Source: Peribacillus simplex (lineage in GTDB: Bacteria > Bacillota > Bacilli > Bacillales > DSM-1321). Taken from it: a DNA stretch of 64,000 nucleotides. The stretch's first letter is position 1, and each line of letters opens with the position of its first letter. The position numbers and the translations under genes are program-made. The notes beneath the pieces are model-generated. The model made no database searches. It was not told the DNA's origin and saw nothing but the letters and a program-made list of their open reading frames with translations. The stretch spans positions 3,252,001-3,316,000 of the forward strand of contig NZ_CP126106.1 of assembly GCF_030123325.1 (NCBI RefSeq), read 5' to 3'. This document shows positions 16,741 to 24,459 of this stretch, piece after piece.

Positions 16741-17793
16741 CTATTGAATTGGTGAAGAGCGCCCCGGTAGCCATTCCTTCAAATAATATGGTAGTTCACC
16801 GGAATATTGTTTAGCAGCATGTCCACTTTTCAGTAGGCTATATGTCTTATCCTTACATCTTAAATGCTTCATTATCGGATAAATCATTTCCTGTGGGACC
16901 AATCGATCATACTCACTCGCGCATACCAAAACACTAGCATCAATTTTCGATAGCTTCGCTTTTTTCCCCCTTACCTTAAAACCCCCATTAACCAAGCTAT
17001 TTTTTATCAAAAGGTCTTTGGTTATTTGTTTTGCGGCTGCTCCGGATAATGGTATATGCCCATTAGCCCAAGCATTGAAGCGGCGCCAATTTTGAACGTA
17101 TTCATCATCATCCGCTTGATTCAATAAAGATAAATAGGGTGATATATAGATAGGAGATGTAATTAATCGGATTCCGTATTTAACTGCACTGGCTGGGATC
17201 GTTTGATAAATATCAATCGTATCGTTAAAATCCGCGGTACCTTCCTTTAACGCTTCCTGCCATTGATCAAAAAATTCCGAGGCACTGAAATCAACCGGTG
17301 TAACGGAGAGGATCAAGTTCTTGATTGGCTCGTCTGCAATGGCAGCATAAATTGCGGCGATTGTACCGCCGAGGCAAAACCCCATAACTGTAATTTCTGA
17401 TGCTCCAGAGTGGCGTAATGCACGCTGTACTCCTTTTTGAATATAATCGACGATATAATCTTCGATCGATATATCACCATCTTCAAAGCCCGGACTTCCA
17501 AAATCAAGCAAATATACATCAAAACCTTCATTCACAAAAGATTCTATTAAACTATTACCAGGGGACAAATCAAGAATCAAAGGAGTATTGATCAGTGAAT
17601 ATATAAGAAAAACCGGCACATCATATTTTTTTTGTGCTGATGGATAATACCAAAGCGTTGATTTGTTTTTTTTCCATACCTCTATTTTCGGCGTCTGTCC
17701 CATTTCAGGCATTGGCTGATTGGGAATATCCATAAAATGTTTCCATTTAGATATGGATTCGGATTGATTTTTTGGCTCTTTCCGCTTAGACAT
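16741..17793 (-). CDS. phaC: Class IV poly(3-hydroxyalkanoate) synthase, catalytic subunit
   Basis: A 350-residue synthase that polymerises hydroxyacyl-CoA at the PHA granule surface. The lipase-like box GFCLGG places the nucleophile at C140; D296 (SEYDRLVP) and H325 (KSGHAAK) complete the triad. Size and the adjacent phaR make it class IV, the Bacillus type. It overlaps the end of phaR by 8 bp. No phaP or phaQ homologue lies beside it, unlike the B. megaterium cluster. Confidence 0.95.
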   Translation of the reverse strand: MSKRKEPKNQSESISKWKHFMDIPNQPMPEMGQTPKIEVWKKNKSTLWYYPSAQKKYDVPVFLIYSLINTPLILDLSPGNSLIESFVNEGFDVYLLDFGSPGFEDGDISIEDYIVDYIQKGVQRALRHSGASEITVMGFCLGGTIAAIYAAIADEPIKNLILSVTPVDFSASEFFDQWQEALKEGTADFNDTIDIYQTIPASAVKYGIRLITSPIYISPYLSLLNQADDDEYVQNWRRFNAWANGHIPLSGAAAKQITKDLLIKNSLVNGGFKVRGKKAKLSKIDASVLVCASEYDRLVPQEMIYPIMKHLRCKDKTYSLLKSGHAAKQYSGELPYYLKEWLPGRSSPIQ

Positions 17794-18286
17794 TTGAATT
17801 TCCCTGTCCAGATGAATCTAACTCAGGTAACTGCGAGCTTAACAATAAGGAGTTATTTATAAAATCCGATATCCTTTTTTTACGCCCTTCGATTTCATTG
17901 GATTCCCAACTTGACTTCTTTTTCTTACTGCGCGATGAGGCATTGCGTTTATTACTAACTGAAGAATTACCTCTGACGAGCCCGCCCCTATCCTCGACAA
18001 GTGTTGAAACCAGCTCTTCTAAACTATCAATTTTTTCTTCGAGCTGGATGACCAGTTTCGCTACACTCGCTACATCTTTTTTTGTTGGGTAATTCATGAT
18101 GATGGACATTCTTTCTGAGGCTTCCTGCATTCTATTTATTCTTGGAATCTGCAATCGGGCATTGTCGCTTACTGCTTCTATTAACTCACGATTATTTAGC
18201 AAATCCTTAATTTTACCATTAAGCTGTTGCTCTTTTTGTGTGCCTAGTAATTTAAGCCCTTTATAAAAATTTGATTTTCCCGCCAT
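17786..18286 (-). CDS. phaR: PhaR, partner subunit of class IV PHA synthase
   Basis: A 166-residue, mostly helical protein. It has charged N-terminal helices, a coiled-coil-like stretch around residues 75-98 (ASVAKLVIQLEEKIDSLEEL), and a Ser/Arg/Lys-rich linker. It is required with PhaC for polymer synthesis in Bacillus. Assignment rests on size, this coiled-coil pattern and overlap with phaC. The start follows GAAAGGAAGGAAGAAAT. Confidence 0.88.
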   Translation of the reverse strand: MAGKSNFYKGLKLLGTQKEQQLNGKIKDLLNNRELIEAVSDNARLQIPRINRMQEASERMSIIMNYPTKKDVASVAKLVIQLEEKIDSLEELVSTLVEDRGGLVRGNSSVSNKRNASSRSKKKKSSWESNEIEGRKKRISDFINNSLLLSSQLPELDSSGQGNSNV

Positions 18287-18311
18287 ATTTCTTCCTTCCT
18301 TTCTCCTCCGT

Positions 18312-19091
18312 TTACACTAATGCCGAAATTCCACCGTCAATGATCAAAACATGACCAACCATATAGTCAGAAGCCTGTGAGGCTAAAAATACGGCGGCAC
18401 CCCTTAAATCATCTTCATCGCCAAACCTGCCAGCCGGAGTTTTACCTAATATGTCATAGTTAGACTTTTCAAGAATTTTCTTTGTGATTTTAGTCGGGAA
18501 AAATCCAGGTGCAATTGCATTGACTTGGATCCCATATCTAGCAAGTTTAACTCCTAAATCCTTGGTCATTGTAATGATGGCACCCTTACTGGTGTTATAA
18601 GCTATCGTATCCAATAGCTCAGGAAACGTCCCGCCAAGACCTGTCACCGATGCAATATTTATGATTTTTCCGGAATTTTGCTGCTTCATGACCTTCGCTA
18701 CAGCCTGTGAAAACAGGAATGTACCTGTAACGTTAACATTCAATACTTTTTCCCACTTATCCTTGGGAAGATCCAAAAGCGGACCTGACCAAGACGTACC
18801 GCTGTTATTGACAAGAATATCAATCGTGCCGAATTGAGCAAGCGTTTCCTTGACGACATGGTCAATGGCACTCTGATCGGTGATATCACATTCAAAGGCA
18901 ATGGCATTAACACCCATCGATTGCAAGTCTTCACATGCCTCCTTACATAGAGGAAAATTTCGTGAAGCAATGACGATATTTGCACCAGCCTCCCCCAACG
19001 CCATGGCGATCTGTTTGCCCAGTCCTCTGCCGCCGCCGGTGATGATAGCCGTTTTATTAGTCAAATCGAACATTTTACTCAATGTAGTCAA
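18312..19091 (-). CDS. SDR reductase of the PHA operon (PhaB-like)
   Basis: A 259-residue short-chain dehydrogenase with TGGGRGLG (residues 19-26), NNSG (92-95 region), a serine in INIASVTGLGG, and YNTSK as the catalytic Tyr-Lys pair. It precedes phaR by 25 bp, so it probably supplies (R)-3-hydroxyacyl-CoA by reducing 3-oxoacyl-CoA. Its sequence also resembles gluconate/2-deoxygluconate-type SDRs, so the substrate is inferred from position. TTG is the start, with AAGGAAGGG ahead. Confidence 0.8.
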   Translation of the reverse strand: MTTLSKMFDLTNKTAIITGGGRGLGKQIAMALGEAGANIVIASRNFPLCKEACEDLQSMGVNAIAFECDITDQSAIDHVVKETLAQFGTIDILVNNSGTSWSGPLLDLPKDKWEKVLNVNVTGTFLFSQAVAKVMKQQNSGKIINIASVTGLGGTFPELLDTIAYNTSKGAIITMTKDLGVKLARYGIQVNAIAPGFFPTKITKKILEKSNYDILGKTPAGRFGDEDDLRGAAVFLASQASDYMVGHVLIIDGGISALV

Positions 19092-19375
19092 CTTTTCAGC
19101 CCTTCCTTAATGAAGAATTATTTATATAAAACCGTCTATATCATTATAGAAAAGCCTATCCAATATTGTGCTTAAAATAGCCTAATGCCTCTGCCTTTTG
19201 TTTAAATCAACATGTATCCTTTATATCAATGAGGAATGCTTCGGTCAGCTGGCGGAAATTCGGCCTATTGGAAACTTAATTCGTCCGATTACTGAATTAT
19301 TAGACTGAGTGAGCAAAATCGGATACTTAACCTGTTAAATCGTTTACACTATAGAACAGTAAGGAGGTTAAAAAA

Positions 19376-19828
19376 ATGACGGTACATCACTTTCATTTAA
19401 CCGCCGAATGGCCCGGCGGCAGAAATGATATCGGTACAATTCATTCAGGGAATCTTCAAACACAGATAAGTATTCCTACTGGAATGGAGGGACCAGGGAT
19501 CGGCACTAATCCCGATGAAATGCTTCTTGGGGCGGCATCAACATGCTATATCATTACCTTTGCTGCAATGTTAGAGCGAGCCCATATAGAAAAAGCAAGA
19601 TTGTCCATGCAATCGGAAGCGTTAGTGGATGTTACGAATGGTGTATTCACCTATAAGAAAATCATTCATTGCCCTGAACTTGTATTAGTCCAAGGCACTT
19701 CTGAAAAAGTGGTTGAAAAAGCGAGGAAACTTGCTGAAAAAGCTGAAACTTCATGTATGATTTCTAAAGCGATCAAAGGTAATGTAGAGGTGGAATTGAA
19801 TATGACAATTTCCATAGCACAGTTTTAA
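19376..19828 (+). CDS. OsmC/Ohr-family peroxiredoxin-like protein
   Basis: A 150-residue protein of the OsmC superfamily, which reduces organic hydroperoxides. Two conserved cysteines are in place: STCYIITFAAMLERA (near residue 57) and ETSCMISKAIKG (near 125). N-terminal HFHLTAEWPGGRNDIGTI resembles the staphylococcal SACOL1771-type subgroup. AAGGAGGTTAAAAAA precedes ATG. It is a single gene closed by a bidirectional terminator, convergent with ykuS. Confidence 0.87.
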   Translation: MTVHHFHLTAEWPGGRNDIGTIHSGNLQTQISIPTGMEGPGIGTNPDEMLLGAASTCYIITFAAMLERAHIEKARLSMQSEALVDVTNGVFTYKKIIHCPELVLVQGTSEKVVEKARKLAEKAETSCMISKAIKGNVEVELNMTISIAQF

Positions 19829-19838
19829 CCTTGAACTG

Positions 19839-19876
19839 AAAAAGTGCCTAACCCTATGTCGGTTTAGGCACTTTTT
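19839..19876. terminator. Bidirectional terminator osmC / ykuS
   Basis: AAAAAGTGCCTAA-CC and GG-TTAGGCACTTTTT form a long stem with T tracts on both strands between convergent genes. Confidence 0.85.
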
Positions 19877-19879
19877 GAA

Positions 19880-20131
19880 CTATTGAATCATGTTCACTTT
19901 ATTTTCAACCTCGCGGCACACTTCATCAGCCGTTAAACCATTTGCTTCAATGATGGACGCTTTCAATGAAGTATCGCTTATACCCATCACATTACTTTCC
20001 AAACCTGTTACCACACAACAATCCACGTTTTTTACGTCAGCTTCTTGTTTAATCTCCACAACATCAAAACCTTTTTCACGAAGTGCTTCCTGAATATTCG
20101 TTAATGATTCTTCAACACCGATTTTTGACAT
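19880..20131 (-). CDS. ykuS: UPF0180 protein YkuS
   Basis: An 83-residue protein of the UPF0180/YkuS family, known by the opening MSKIGVEESLTNIQEALREKG, the central CCVVTGLESNVMGISDT and the C-terminal NGLTADEVCREVEN. Function is unknown. ATG at 20131 follows GAGGAGG with 9-base spacing; two codons upstream would add a GTG start. Confidence 0.88.
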   Translation of the reverse strand: MSKIGVEESLTNIQEALREKGFDVVEIKQEADVKNVDCCVVTGLESNVMGISDTSLKASIIEANGLTADEVCREVENKVNMIQ

Positions 20132-20229
20132 CAACACACACCTCCTCTACCCTCTAACCTGTCCTTTTCACCTTCAATATATGTATAGGATGTAAAGGAA
20201 ATAGGGAAAGTAATATCGAGGTGATAAAC

Positions 20230-20364
20230 ATGAATGGGAAAAACAAGAAAGATGCTTCACAAACTCGTTTAGGTTCTTCTCAGATAGAGGGGCAAGGTAC
20301 CACTACGAAAGAAACCGGGGCCTTCACTCAACCTTCTTCACTTAAAAAGCAAAAACGTTCCTGA
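20230..20364 (+). CDS. 44-residue hydrophilic protein
   Basis: GAGGTGATAAAC-ATG opens a 44-codon frame: MNGKNKKDASQTRLGSSQIE, then a Thr/Gly-rich middle and a basic tail (KKQKRS). There is no hydrophobic segment. The composition resembles small spore or biofilm-associated proteins of bacilli, without a firm family. A strong terminator follows at 20416. Confidence 0.65.
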   Translation: MNGKNKKDASQTRLGSSQIEGQGTTTKETGAFTQPSSLKKQKRS

Positions 20365-20415
20365 TAAAAGAGAATCCTAAATCAACCATGGAACTCCGAC
20401 TTCATGATACGCAAA

Positions 20416-20445
20416 AAAACGCTTGGTTTAACCGCCAAGCGTTTT
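20416..20445. terminator. Terminator between two small-protein genes
   Basis: AAAACGCTTGG, 8-base loop, CCAAGCGTTTT. It serves the convergent 44- and 54-residue protein genes. Confidence 0.85.
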
Positions 20446-20480
20446 CCTCTGCATGGACCTGTCTTCACTTTACAAGGTTC

Positions 20481-20645
20481 TTATATATTTTGTTTTCTGA
20501 TTTCCCTTTGAATTTTTAGATCATTCAATCGATCTCCATCAATTGTTTTTGAATCCATTTTTGCTTTATCGGCTCCACCAGGGTTTAAATCACTTGCCCT
20601 TAAATTATTATTGGGCGCTGCTTGCTCGTTCCATTTGGTCATCAT
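20481..20645 (-). CDS. 54-residue hydrophilic protein
   Basis: GAGGAGGAGATC precedes ATG-ATG (20645/20642). The product begins MMTKWNEQAAPNNNLRASDL, is rich in Asn, Asp and Lys, and ends REIRKQNI. It is unrecognised. Strong ribosome site, clean length and a terminator at its 3' side support a real gene. Confidence 0.62.
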   Translation of the reverse strand: MMTKWNEQAAPNNNLRASDLNPGGADKAKMDSKTIDGDRLNDLKIQREIRKQNI

Positions 20646-20740
20646 GATCTCCTCCTCAGTCCTTTATCTTTCCCAAACCTAAGAATTTTCATGAATACAC
20701 CCCATCATTTATTGCAAAGATAGGAATGGAGGTGGTTTTA

Positions 20741-20932
20741 TTGGAACCAAACAAACCCGGCAATAAGAATGTACCGGATTTTAAAGAGTTGAACGACCGT
20801 ATCATCAGAGAAGCATCACAGAGTCCCCGTTTAGTGATAAAAACAAATTTGGATGCAAAGAATGTAAAGGATGAGAACCCTTATGCCGATCGGATCAACA
20901 GTGAAGGATTTTCTGATTTTTTTGAGGAATAA
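20741..20932 (+). CDS. 63-residue hydrophilic protein, TTG start
   Basis: The product begins (L/M)EPNKPGNKNVPDFKELND and ends GFSDFFEE. I prefer TTG at 20741, because GGAGGTGG lies 8 bases ahead; the in-frame ATG at 20726 begins within that ribosome site. No domain is recognised. It is followed by a GC-rich repeat rather than a terminator of its own. Confidence 0.62.
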   Translation: MEPNKPGNKNVPDFKELNDRIIREASQSPRLVIKTNLDAKNVKDENPYADRINSEGFSDFFEE

Positions 20933-20947
20933 AACAAACCACTTTGT

Positions 20948-21072
20948 ACAATTTGGACGTTGATTGGAACGAAGGGCACTCGCTTTCCGTGGGCTGTCCG
21001 GGAGCCTTGGCGCTTTTGCGCCCGCGGGGTTTCCCCTGGACGCGCTTTTCCCGCATCCCTTTTGTCTACAAA
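20948..21072 (+). repeat. GC-rich dispersed repeat type 1, copy 2
   Basis: It contains TTTGTACAATTTGGACGTTG, GGCACTCGCTTTCCG, GTCCGGGAGCC and CCCCTGGACGCGCTTTTCCC in the common order. This copy is shorter and ends in TTTGTCTACAAAATG, without the AATCAAC end. Confidence 0.85.
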
Positions 21073-21075
21073 ATG

Positions 21076-21100
21076 AAACCGGCTTTATAAGCCGGTTAAT
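21076..21100 (-). terminator. Terminator after corA
   Basis: AACCGGCTT-ATA-AGCCGGTT with AT-rich flanks, directly before the corA stop on the minus strand. Confidence 0.7.
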
Positions 21101-21101
21101 T

Positions 21102-22040
21102 TTAAAAATATTTTTTCTTCCAAAAAATGAATGCCGTCGTCCCAGCCAATGTGATGGCAATTAATAATGTAAAAATGAAAGCAAACGGATTATGTTCAAA
21201 TGGCAGTTCCACATTCATTCCGTAAAAACTTGCCACCATCGTCGGAAGTGTTAAAATAATGGTCACTGAGGTTAGAAACTTCATGGCATTGTTGACATTA
21301 TTGGAAATGATCGAAGCGAAGGCATCCATCATACCGCTAAGAATGGATAAATACACTTCTGCCATTTCGATTGCCTGAGCATTTTCGATGATTACATCCT
21401 CAAGCAATTCTTTATCTTCTTCATACATTTTCAAATAATTAAAACGGAGGATCTTATCAAGTACTACGCGATTGGATTTCAATGATGTCGTAAAATAAAC
21501 CAGGCTTTTTTCCAAAGCAAGGAAAGTGTATAATTCTTTATTTTTCATGGACTGATGCAATTCACGTTCCGCTTCATTAGTCATCTTGTTAATCTGTTTC
21601 AGGTAACGTAAGTAATAGGATGAAATCTCAAATAATAATTGTAAAGCAAACCTTGTTTTCTTATTGGTGAAAAACCCTTTGATTTTATTGTTTTTGAAAT
21701 TCGCCAATATCGGTGTTTCTTTCAAAGACACTGTAATGAAACAGTCTTTGGTAAAGATCATACCTATGGGGATCGTTTCAAAGATCGGTAAGTCGGCCTC
21801 GTCCCTGGTCAAATATGGGAAGTCGACAATAATTAAAACATTATCATCCTCTTTTTCGATTCGTGGCCTTTCCTCATCGTCCAGTGGATCTTTCATGAAA
21901 TTGATCGGTAATTGCAAAGTCGTGCATATATAATCTATTTCAGCTTCTGTGGGCGCGACAATGTTCACCCATGAACCTTTTGTCATTTCCTCGATATTGT
22001 TTAGGTGACGGTTTTCATCCGTCTTGTAGATTTCAATCAT
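21102..22040 (-). CDS. corA: CorA-family divalent metal transporter
   Basis: A 312-residue transporter for Mg2+ or related divalent ions. The cytosolic N-terminal domain (to about residue 245) is followed by two C-terminal helices. The pore signature YGMN lies after the first helix (SFYGMNVELPFEHNPF) and the protein ends with the usual basic stretch (FWKKKYF). The ribosome site AGAGGAGGTCAAGAA is strong. A 36-codon ORF ends 30 bp upstream. Substrate (Mg, Co or Ni) cannot be told from sequence. Confidence 0.92.
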   Translation of the reverse strand: MIEIYKTDENRHLNNIEEMTKGSWVNIVAPTEAEIDYICTTLQLPINFMKDPLDDEERPRIEKEDDNVLIIVDFPYLTRDEADLPIFETIPIGMIFTKDCFITVSLKETPILANFKNNKIKGFFTNKKTRFALQLLFEISSYYLRYLKQINKMTNEAERELHQSMKNKELYTFLALEKSLVYFTTSLKSNRVVLDKILRFNYLKMYEEDKELLEDVIIENAQAIEMAEVYLSILSGMMDAFASIISNNVNNAMKFLTSVTIILTLPTMVASFYGMNVELPFEHNPFAFIFTLLIAITLAGTTAFIFWKKKYF

Positions 22041-22070
22041 TTCTTGACCTCCTCTTCTATAGAGAAAGCC

Positions 22071-22181
22071 TTATTTACCTTCTTCGAGCAGATACTCAGG
22101 GAGAATAACAGTCTCGACTTCTAGCATCATAGTGGCTTCCTCTTTCTTTCTGGGTTCAGGATCATAAGAACTGCTGCTCAC
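22071..22181 (-). CDS. 36-residue ORF upstream of corA
   Basis: GTG with AAAGGAAGTGGATACGA ahead opens MSSSSYDPEPRKKEEATMML, continuing to LLEEGK and ending 30 bp before corA. Strongly acidic, soluble, unrecognised. The layout suggests translation with corA, either as a small protein or as a leader peptide. An internal ATG-ATG would give a 19-residue version. Confidence 0.42.
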   Translation of the reverse strand: MSSSSYDPEPRKKEEATMMLEVETVILPEYLLEEGK

Positions 22182-22314
22182 TCGTATCCACTTCCTTTCG
22201 ATTCTTTTATCTTAATCCTTATTCATTTAAAGCACAATAAAGAATTTAATACCATGAATCCACGCACAGAATTCACAATTATCTGATTTTTTTCATTTGA
22301 AAAATATAATACAA

Positions 22315-22340
22315 AAACGCTTGGGTATCCCCAAGCGAGT
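22315..22340 (-). terminator. Terminator of the 89-residue protein gene
   Basis: CGCTTGGG-GATA-CCCAAGCG read on the minus strand, followed by TTTTTG. Confidence 0.75.
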
Positions 22341-22348
22341 CTGTTTCA

Positions 22349-22618
22349 TTATCCATGCTTCGCATTATTATAATAGTGAACACCATACATGGCGCCTTCA
22401 TCTACCATTTTATTATCGTCATGATCATATGGATCAGGGTGACCTGCCTTTTCAATTACGGGATCCAGCTCGGAAGCCTTCCTATTCCAAAAGCCTACTG
22501 TTTTTGCTTTTGCATTGGACCATATGTCCTTCACTTTTCCTCTATTCGTTTTATTCGATAAAAATGAGACTCCGGCAACTCCGACTCCTATTAATACTAC
22601 GTTTTTTCCTAATGCCAT
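22349..22618 (-). CDS. Small membrane-anchored protein, unknown
   Basis: An 89-residue protein with one N-terminal hydrophobic segment (VVLIGVGVAGVSFL, residues 8-21) and a charged remainder: KTNRGKVKDIWSNAKAKTVG, then DPYDHDD and a His/Asn/Tyr-rich end. The layout recalls YtxH-like stress proteins, but no signature confirms it. ATG 22618 (or 22621) follows GGGGGAAGGTA. Confidence 0.6.
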   Translation of the reverse strand: MALGKNVVLIGVGVAGVSFLSNKTNRGKVKDIWSNAKAKTVGFWNRKASELDPVIEKAGHPDPYDHDDNKMVDEGAMYGVHYYNNAKHG

Positions 22619-22682
22619 CATTACCTTCCCCCTTATTTATTGACTTGCTATATCTATACCCCACGTCAGTTAATTTAAACCT

Positions 22683-23762
22683 TTATTTATATGGAGGAAT
22701 TTGATAAAAGAAATTAGGTTTCTTTATTTCATTGTTATATGGCTGATGAAAAACGTGTGTCGTCGCTGGAGACACCGGTGGAATTAACCAGGTCCAGTCC
22801 CCTGTTACTTTCCGGTCACAAGAGGCTTCTTTTTCTTCGAATTTCTTGAATTGTTTAGCTGCTGTATGGTGATCCACAATGCTGACTCCGTGTTTTTTAT
22901 ACGAATGAAGGACTGCTTCATTCAGTTCGATAAGGGCTCTATCTTTCCATAAATTCGAATCACGCTTAATATCCAAGCCCATTCTCTCCCCGATTGCCGG
23001 CAGCATATTGTAGCGTTCTTCATCCGCGAGGTTCCTGGCACCGATTTCCGTTCCCATGTACCACCCATTAAATGGTGCAGCTGAATAAGTAATACCACCA
23101 ATTTCCAATCTCATACCGGAAATGATTGGAACTGCATACCATTTGATTTGAAGATCTTTGAACCATTTTAGCTTAGGGTGGGTGATTTGAACTTCTTTAA
23201 TGAGGCTTTCAGGTATATCATGAAAACTAGGCGGTTTTCCGTCCAATTGGACTACAAGGGGTAAAATATCGAAAGGTCCGATTTTCCCTTCCCATCCTAA
23301 TGCCATACATTGCTTGGTGAATTCGATTGAACTTGAATCACCGATTACTCCATGTTCAGTCTCATATCCTGCATATCGAATGAGCTGATGATTCCAAATA
23401 TCCACTTTTCGATCATGATCTTTCTGTTTGAAAATGGTAATCACAGGTCTGATGCTCCCATTATTCGTAGCATATTCGATATGCTCAAAGAGAGACGATA
23501 CTATTCCTTCTTCGCTTTGAACCATCCTTTTATCAATCACCCTCAGCGATTCCCAAAAAAAGCGTCCAATGCAACGATTGCTATTACGCCAAGCTAATTT
23601 AGCACCGTATACCAGTTCTTCATATGTATGTTCATATCTGCCTGTTTCATTTATTTCCTTGTTAATTTGTTCGATCCTGCCATTTATGTCCTCTTCCGTT
23701 TTCAATAATTCCGGATAACTTGTCCTGATAAAGGATACAGCCTCTTGCAGTAGATCATTCAT
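22683..23762 (-). CDS. nos: Nitric oxide synthase, oxygenase domain
   Basis: A 359-residue bacterial NOS, which makes NO and citrulline from arginine with borrowed reductase electrons. The heme thiolate is in WRNSNRCIGR (C64 from this start). Arginine- and pterin-site segments are visible as PFNGWYMGTEIGARN and the WTWLIPP motif near the C-terminus. ATG at 23762 (MNDLLQEAV) fits the B. subtilis length; the upstream in-frame ATG at 23789 lacks a better ribosome site. There is no attached reductase domain, as is usual in bacilli. Confidence 0.93.
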   Translation of the reverse strand: MNDLLQEAVSFIRTSYPELLKTEEDINGRIEQINKEINETGRYEHTYEELVYGAKLAWRNSNRCIGRFFWESLRVIDKRMVQSEEGIVSSLFEHIEYATNNGSIRPVITIFKQKDHDRKVDIWNHQLIRYAGYETEHGVIGDSSSIEFTKQCMALGWEGKIGPFDILPLVVQLDGKPPSFHDIPESLIKEVQITHPKLKWFKDLQIKWYAVPIISGMRLEIGGITYSAAPFNGWYMGTEIGARNLADEERYNMLPAIGERMGLDIKRDSNLWKDRALIELNEAVLHSYKKHGVSIVDHHTAAKQFKKFEEKEASCDRKVTGDWTWLIPPVSPATTHVFHQPYNNEIKKPNFFYQIPPYK

Positions 23763-23955
23763 CTTTCCCACGGATCCTTCCATTTGCAAAACTTTGACTT
23801 CAATATTAAAATAACATATTTTTCATGGCATCCCTAAAGAACACTATTGTTTAAAAGCTCATTTTTTTAAAATGTGGCAATTCCGAGGCGGAATACTTTT
23901 CATGATACTTAAAGTAAGCTCATAAATTTCATATACTAAATAATTATCGGTAAAG

Positions 23956-23985
23956 TTGTTACATATGAGGTAAATGGATTATAAT
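23956..23985 (+). promoter_or_regulatory. Promoter of the HxlR regulator
   Basis: TTGTTA (23956-23961), 18 bp, TATAAT (23980-23985), 22 bp before the start codon. Confidence 0.55.
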
Positions 23986-24007
23986 ATATTAATAATGAGG
24001 TGATATG

Positions 24008-24331
24008 ATGAATAATACGACACTTTGTCCACGTTTTGAAAAAGGAATGCAAATCTTGAGTAAACGCTGGACTGGATTGATTGTCAATCAATTACTTAAT
24101 GGCCCTCAACGGTTTTGTAATATTGAATCTGCATTCCCGATAAGCGGCAGGATTCTTTCTGAACGTTTAAAGGACTTGGAAATTGAAGGTATCGTTAAAA
24201 GGGACGTTTATCCAGAGACACCGGTCAGGATTGAATATTCTTTAACTGAAAAAGGCAAGGCTCTTGCACCGGTAATGAACGAAATTCAAAATTGGGCACA
24301 AGAATGGCTCGAACCAATACAGAATCAATGA
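24008..24331 (+). CDS. HxlR-family winged-helix regulator
   Basis: A 107-residue DNA-binding protein. C7 lies in the family position CPRFEKGMQILSKRW, followed by WTGLIVNQLL, RFCNIESAFP and SGRILSERLKDLE as the recognition helix, then a wing (YPETPVRIEYSLTEKG). Several relatives sense thiol-reactive compounds through this cysteine. It lies upstream of and in the same direction as a flavoprotein gene with a palindrome around its promoter. GAGGTGAT fits ATG at 24008 better than at 24005. Confidence 0.88.
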   Translation: MNNTTLCPRFEKGMQILSKRWTGLIVNQLLNGPQRFCNIESAFPISGRILSERLKDLEIEGIVKRDVYPETPVRIEYSLTEKGKALAPVMNEIQNWAQEWLEPIQNQ

Positions 24332-24345
24332 TATAGGAATTAAGA

Positions 24346-24378
24346 AGGGAGGAAGGTCTGCGGACCTCCTCCTTTTTT
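24346..24378 (+). terminator. Terminator after hxlR-like gene
   Basis: GGAGGAAGGTC, TGCG loop, GACCTCCTCC, then TTTTTTG. Confidence 0.85.
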
Positions 24379-24393
24379 GTTTAAGTGCCAGTG

Positions 24394-24431
24394 CCTAGTG
24401 GTATATTTTTTACAGATAGAATAACACTAGG
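24394..24431 (+). promoter_or_regulatory. Promoter and flanking palindrome of the flavoprotein gene
   Basis: CCTAGTG (24394-24400) and CACTAGG (24425-24431) are inverted repeats that flank a TAGAAT -10 (24417-24422); the left arm occupies the -35 region. This arrangement suits a repressor or activator, perhaps the neighbouring HxlR protein. Inferred. Confidence 0.4.
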
Positions 24432-24459
24432 TTTATTCCAAATTTATGGGCGGTGAATT

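Noticed and set aside
22041..22290. Magnesium M-box riboswitch upstream of corA
   Set aside because: None of the conserved M-box blocks is recognisable and there is no terminator before corA; a small ORF occupies the place.
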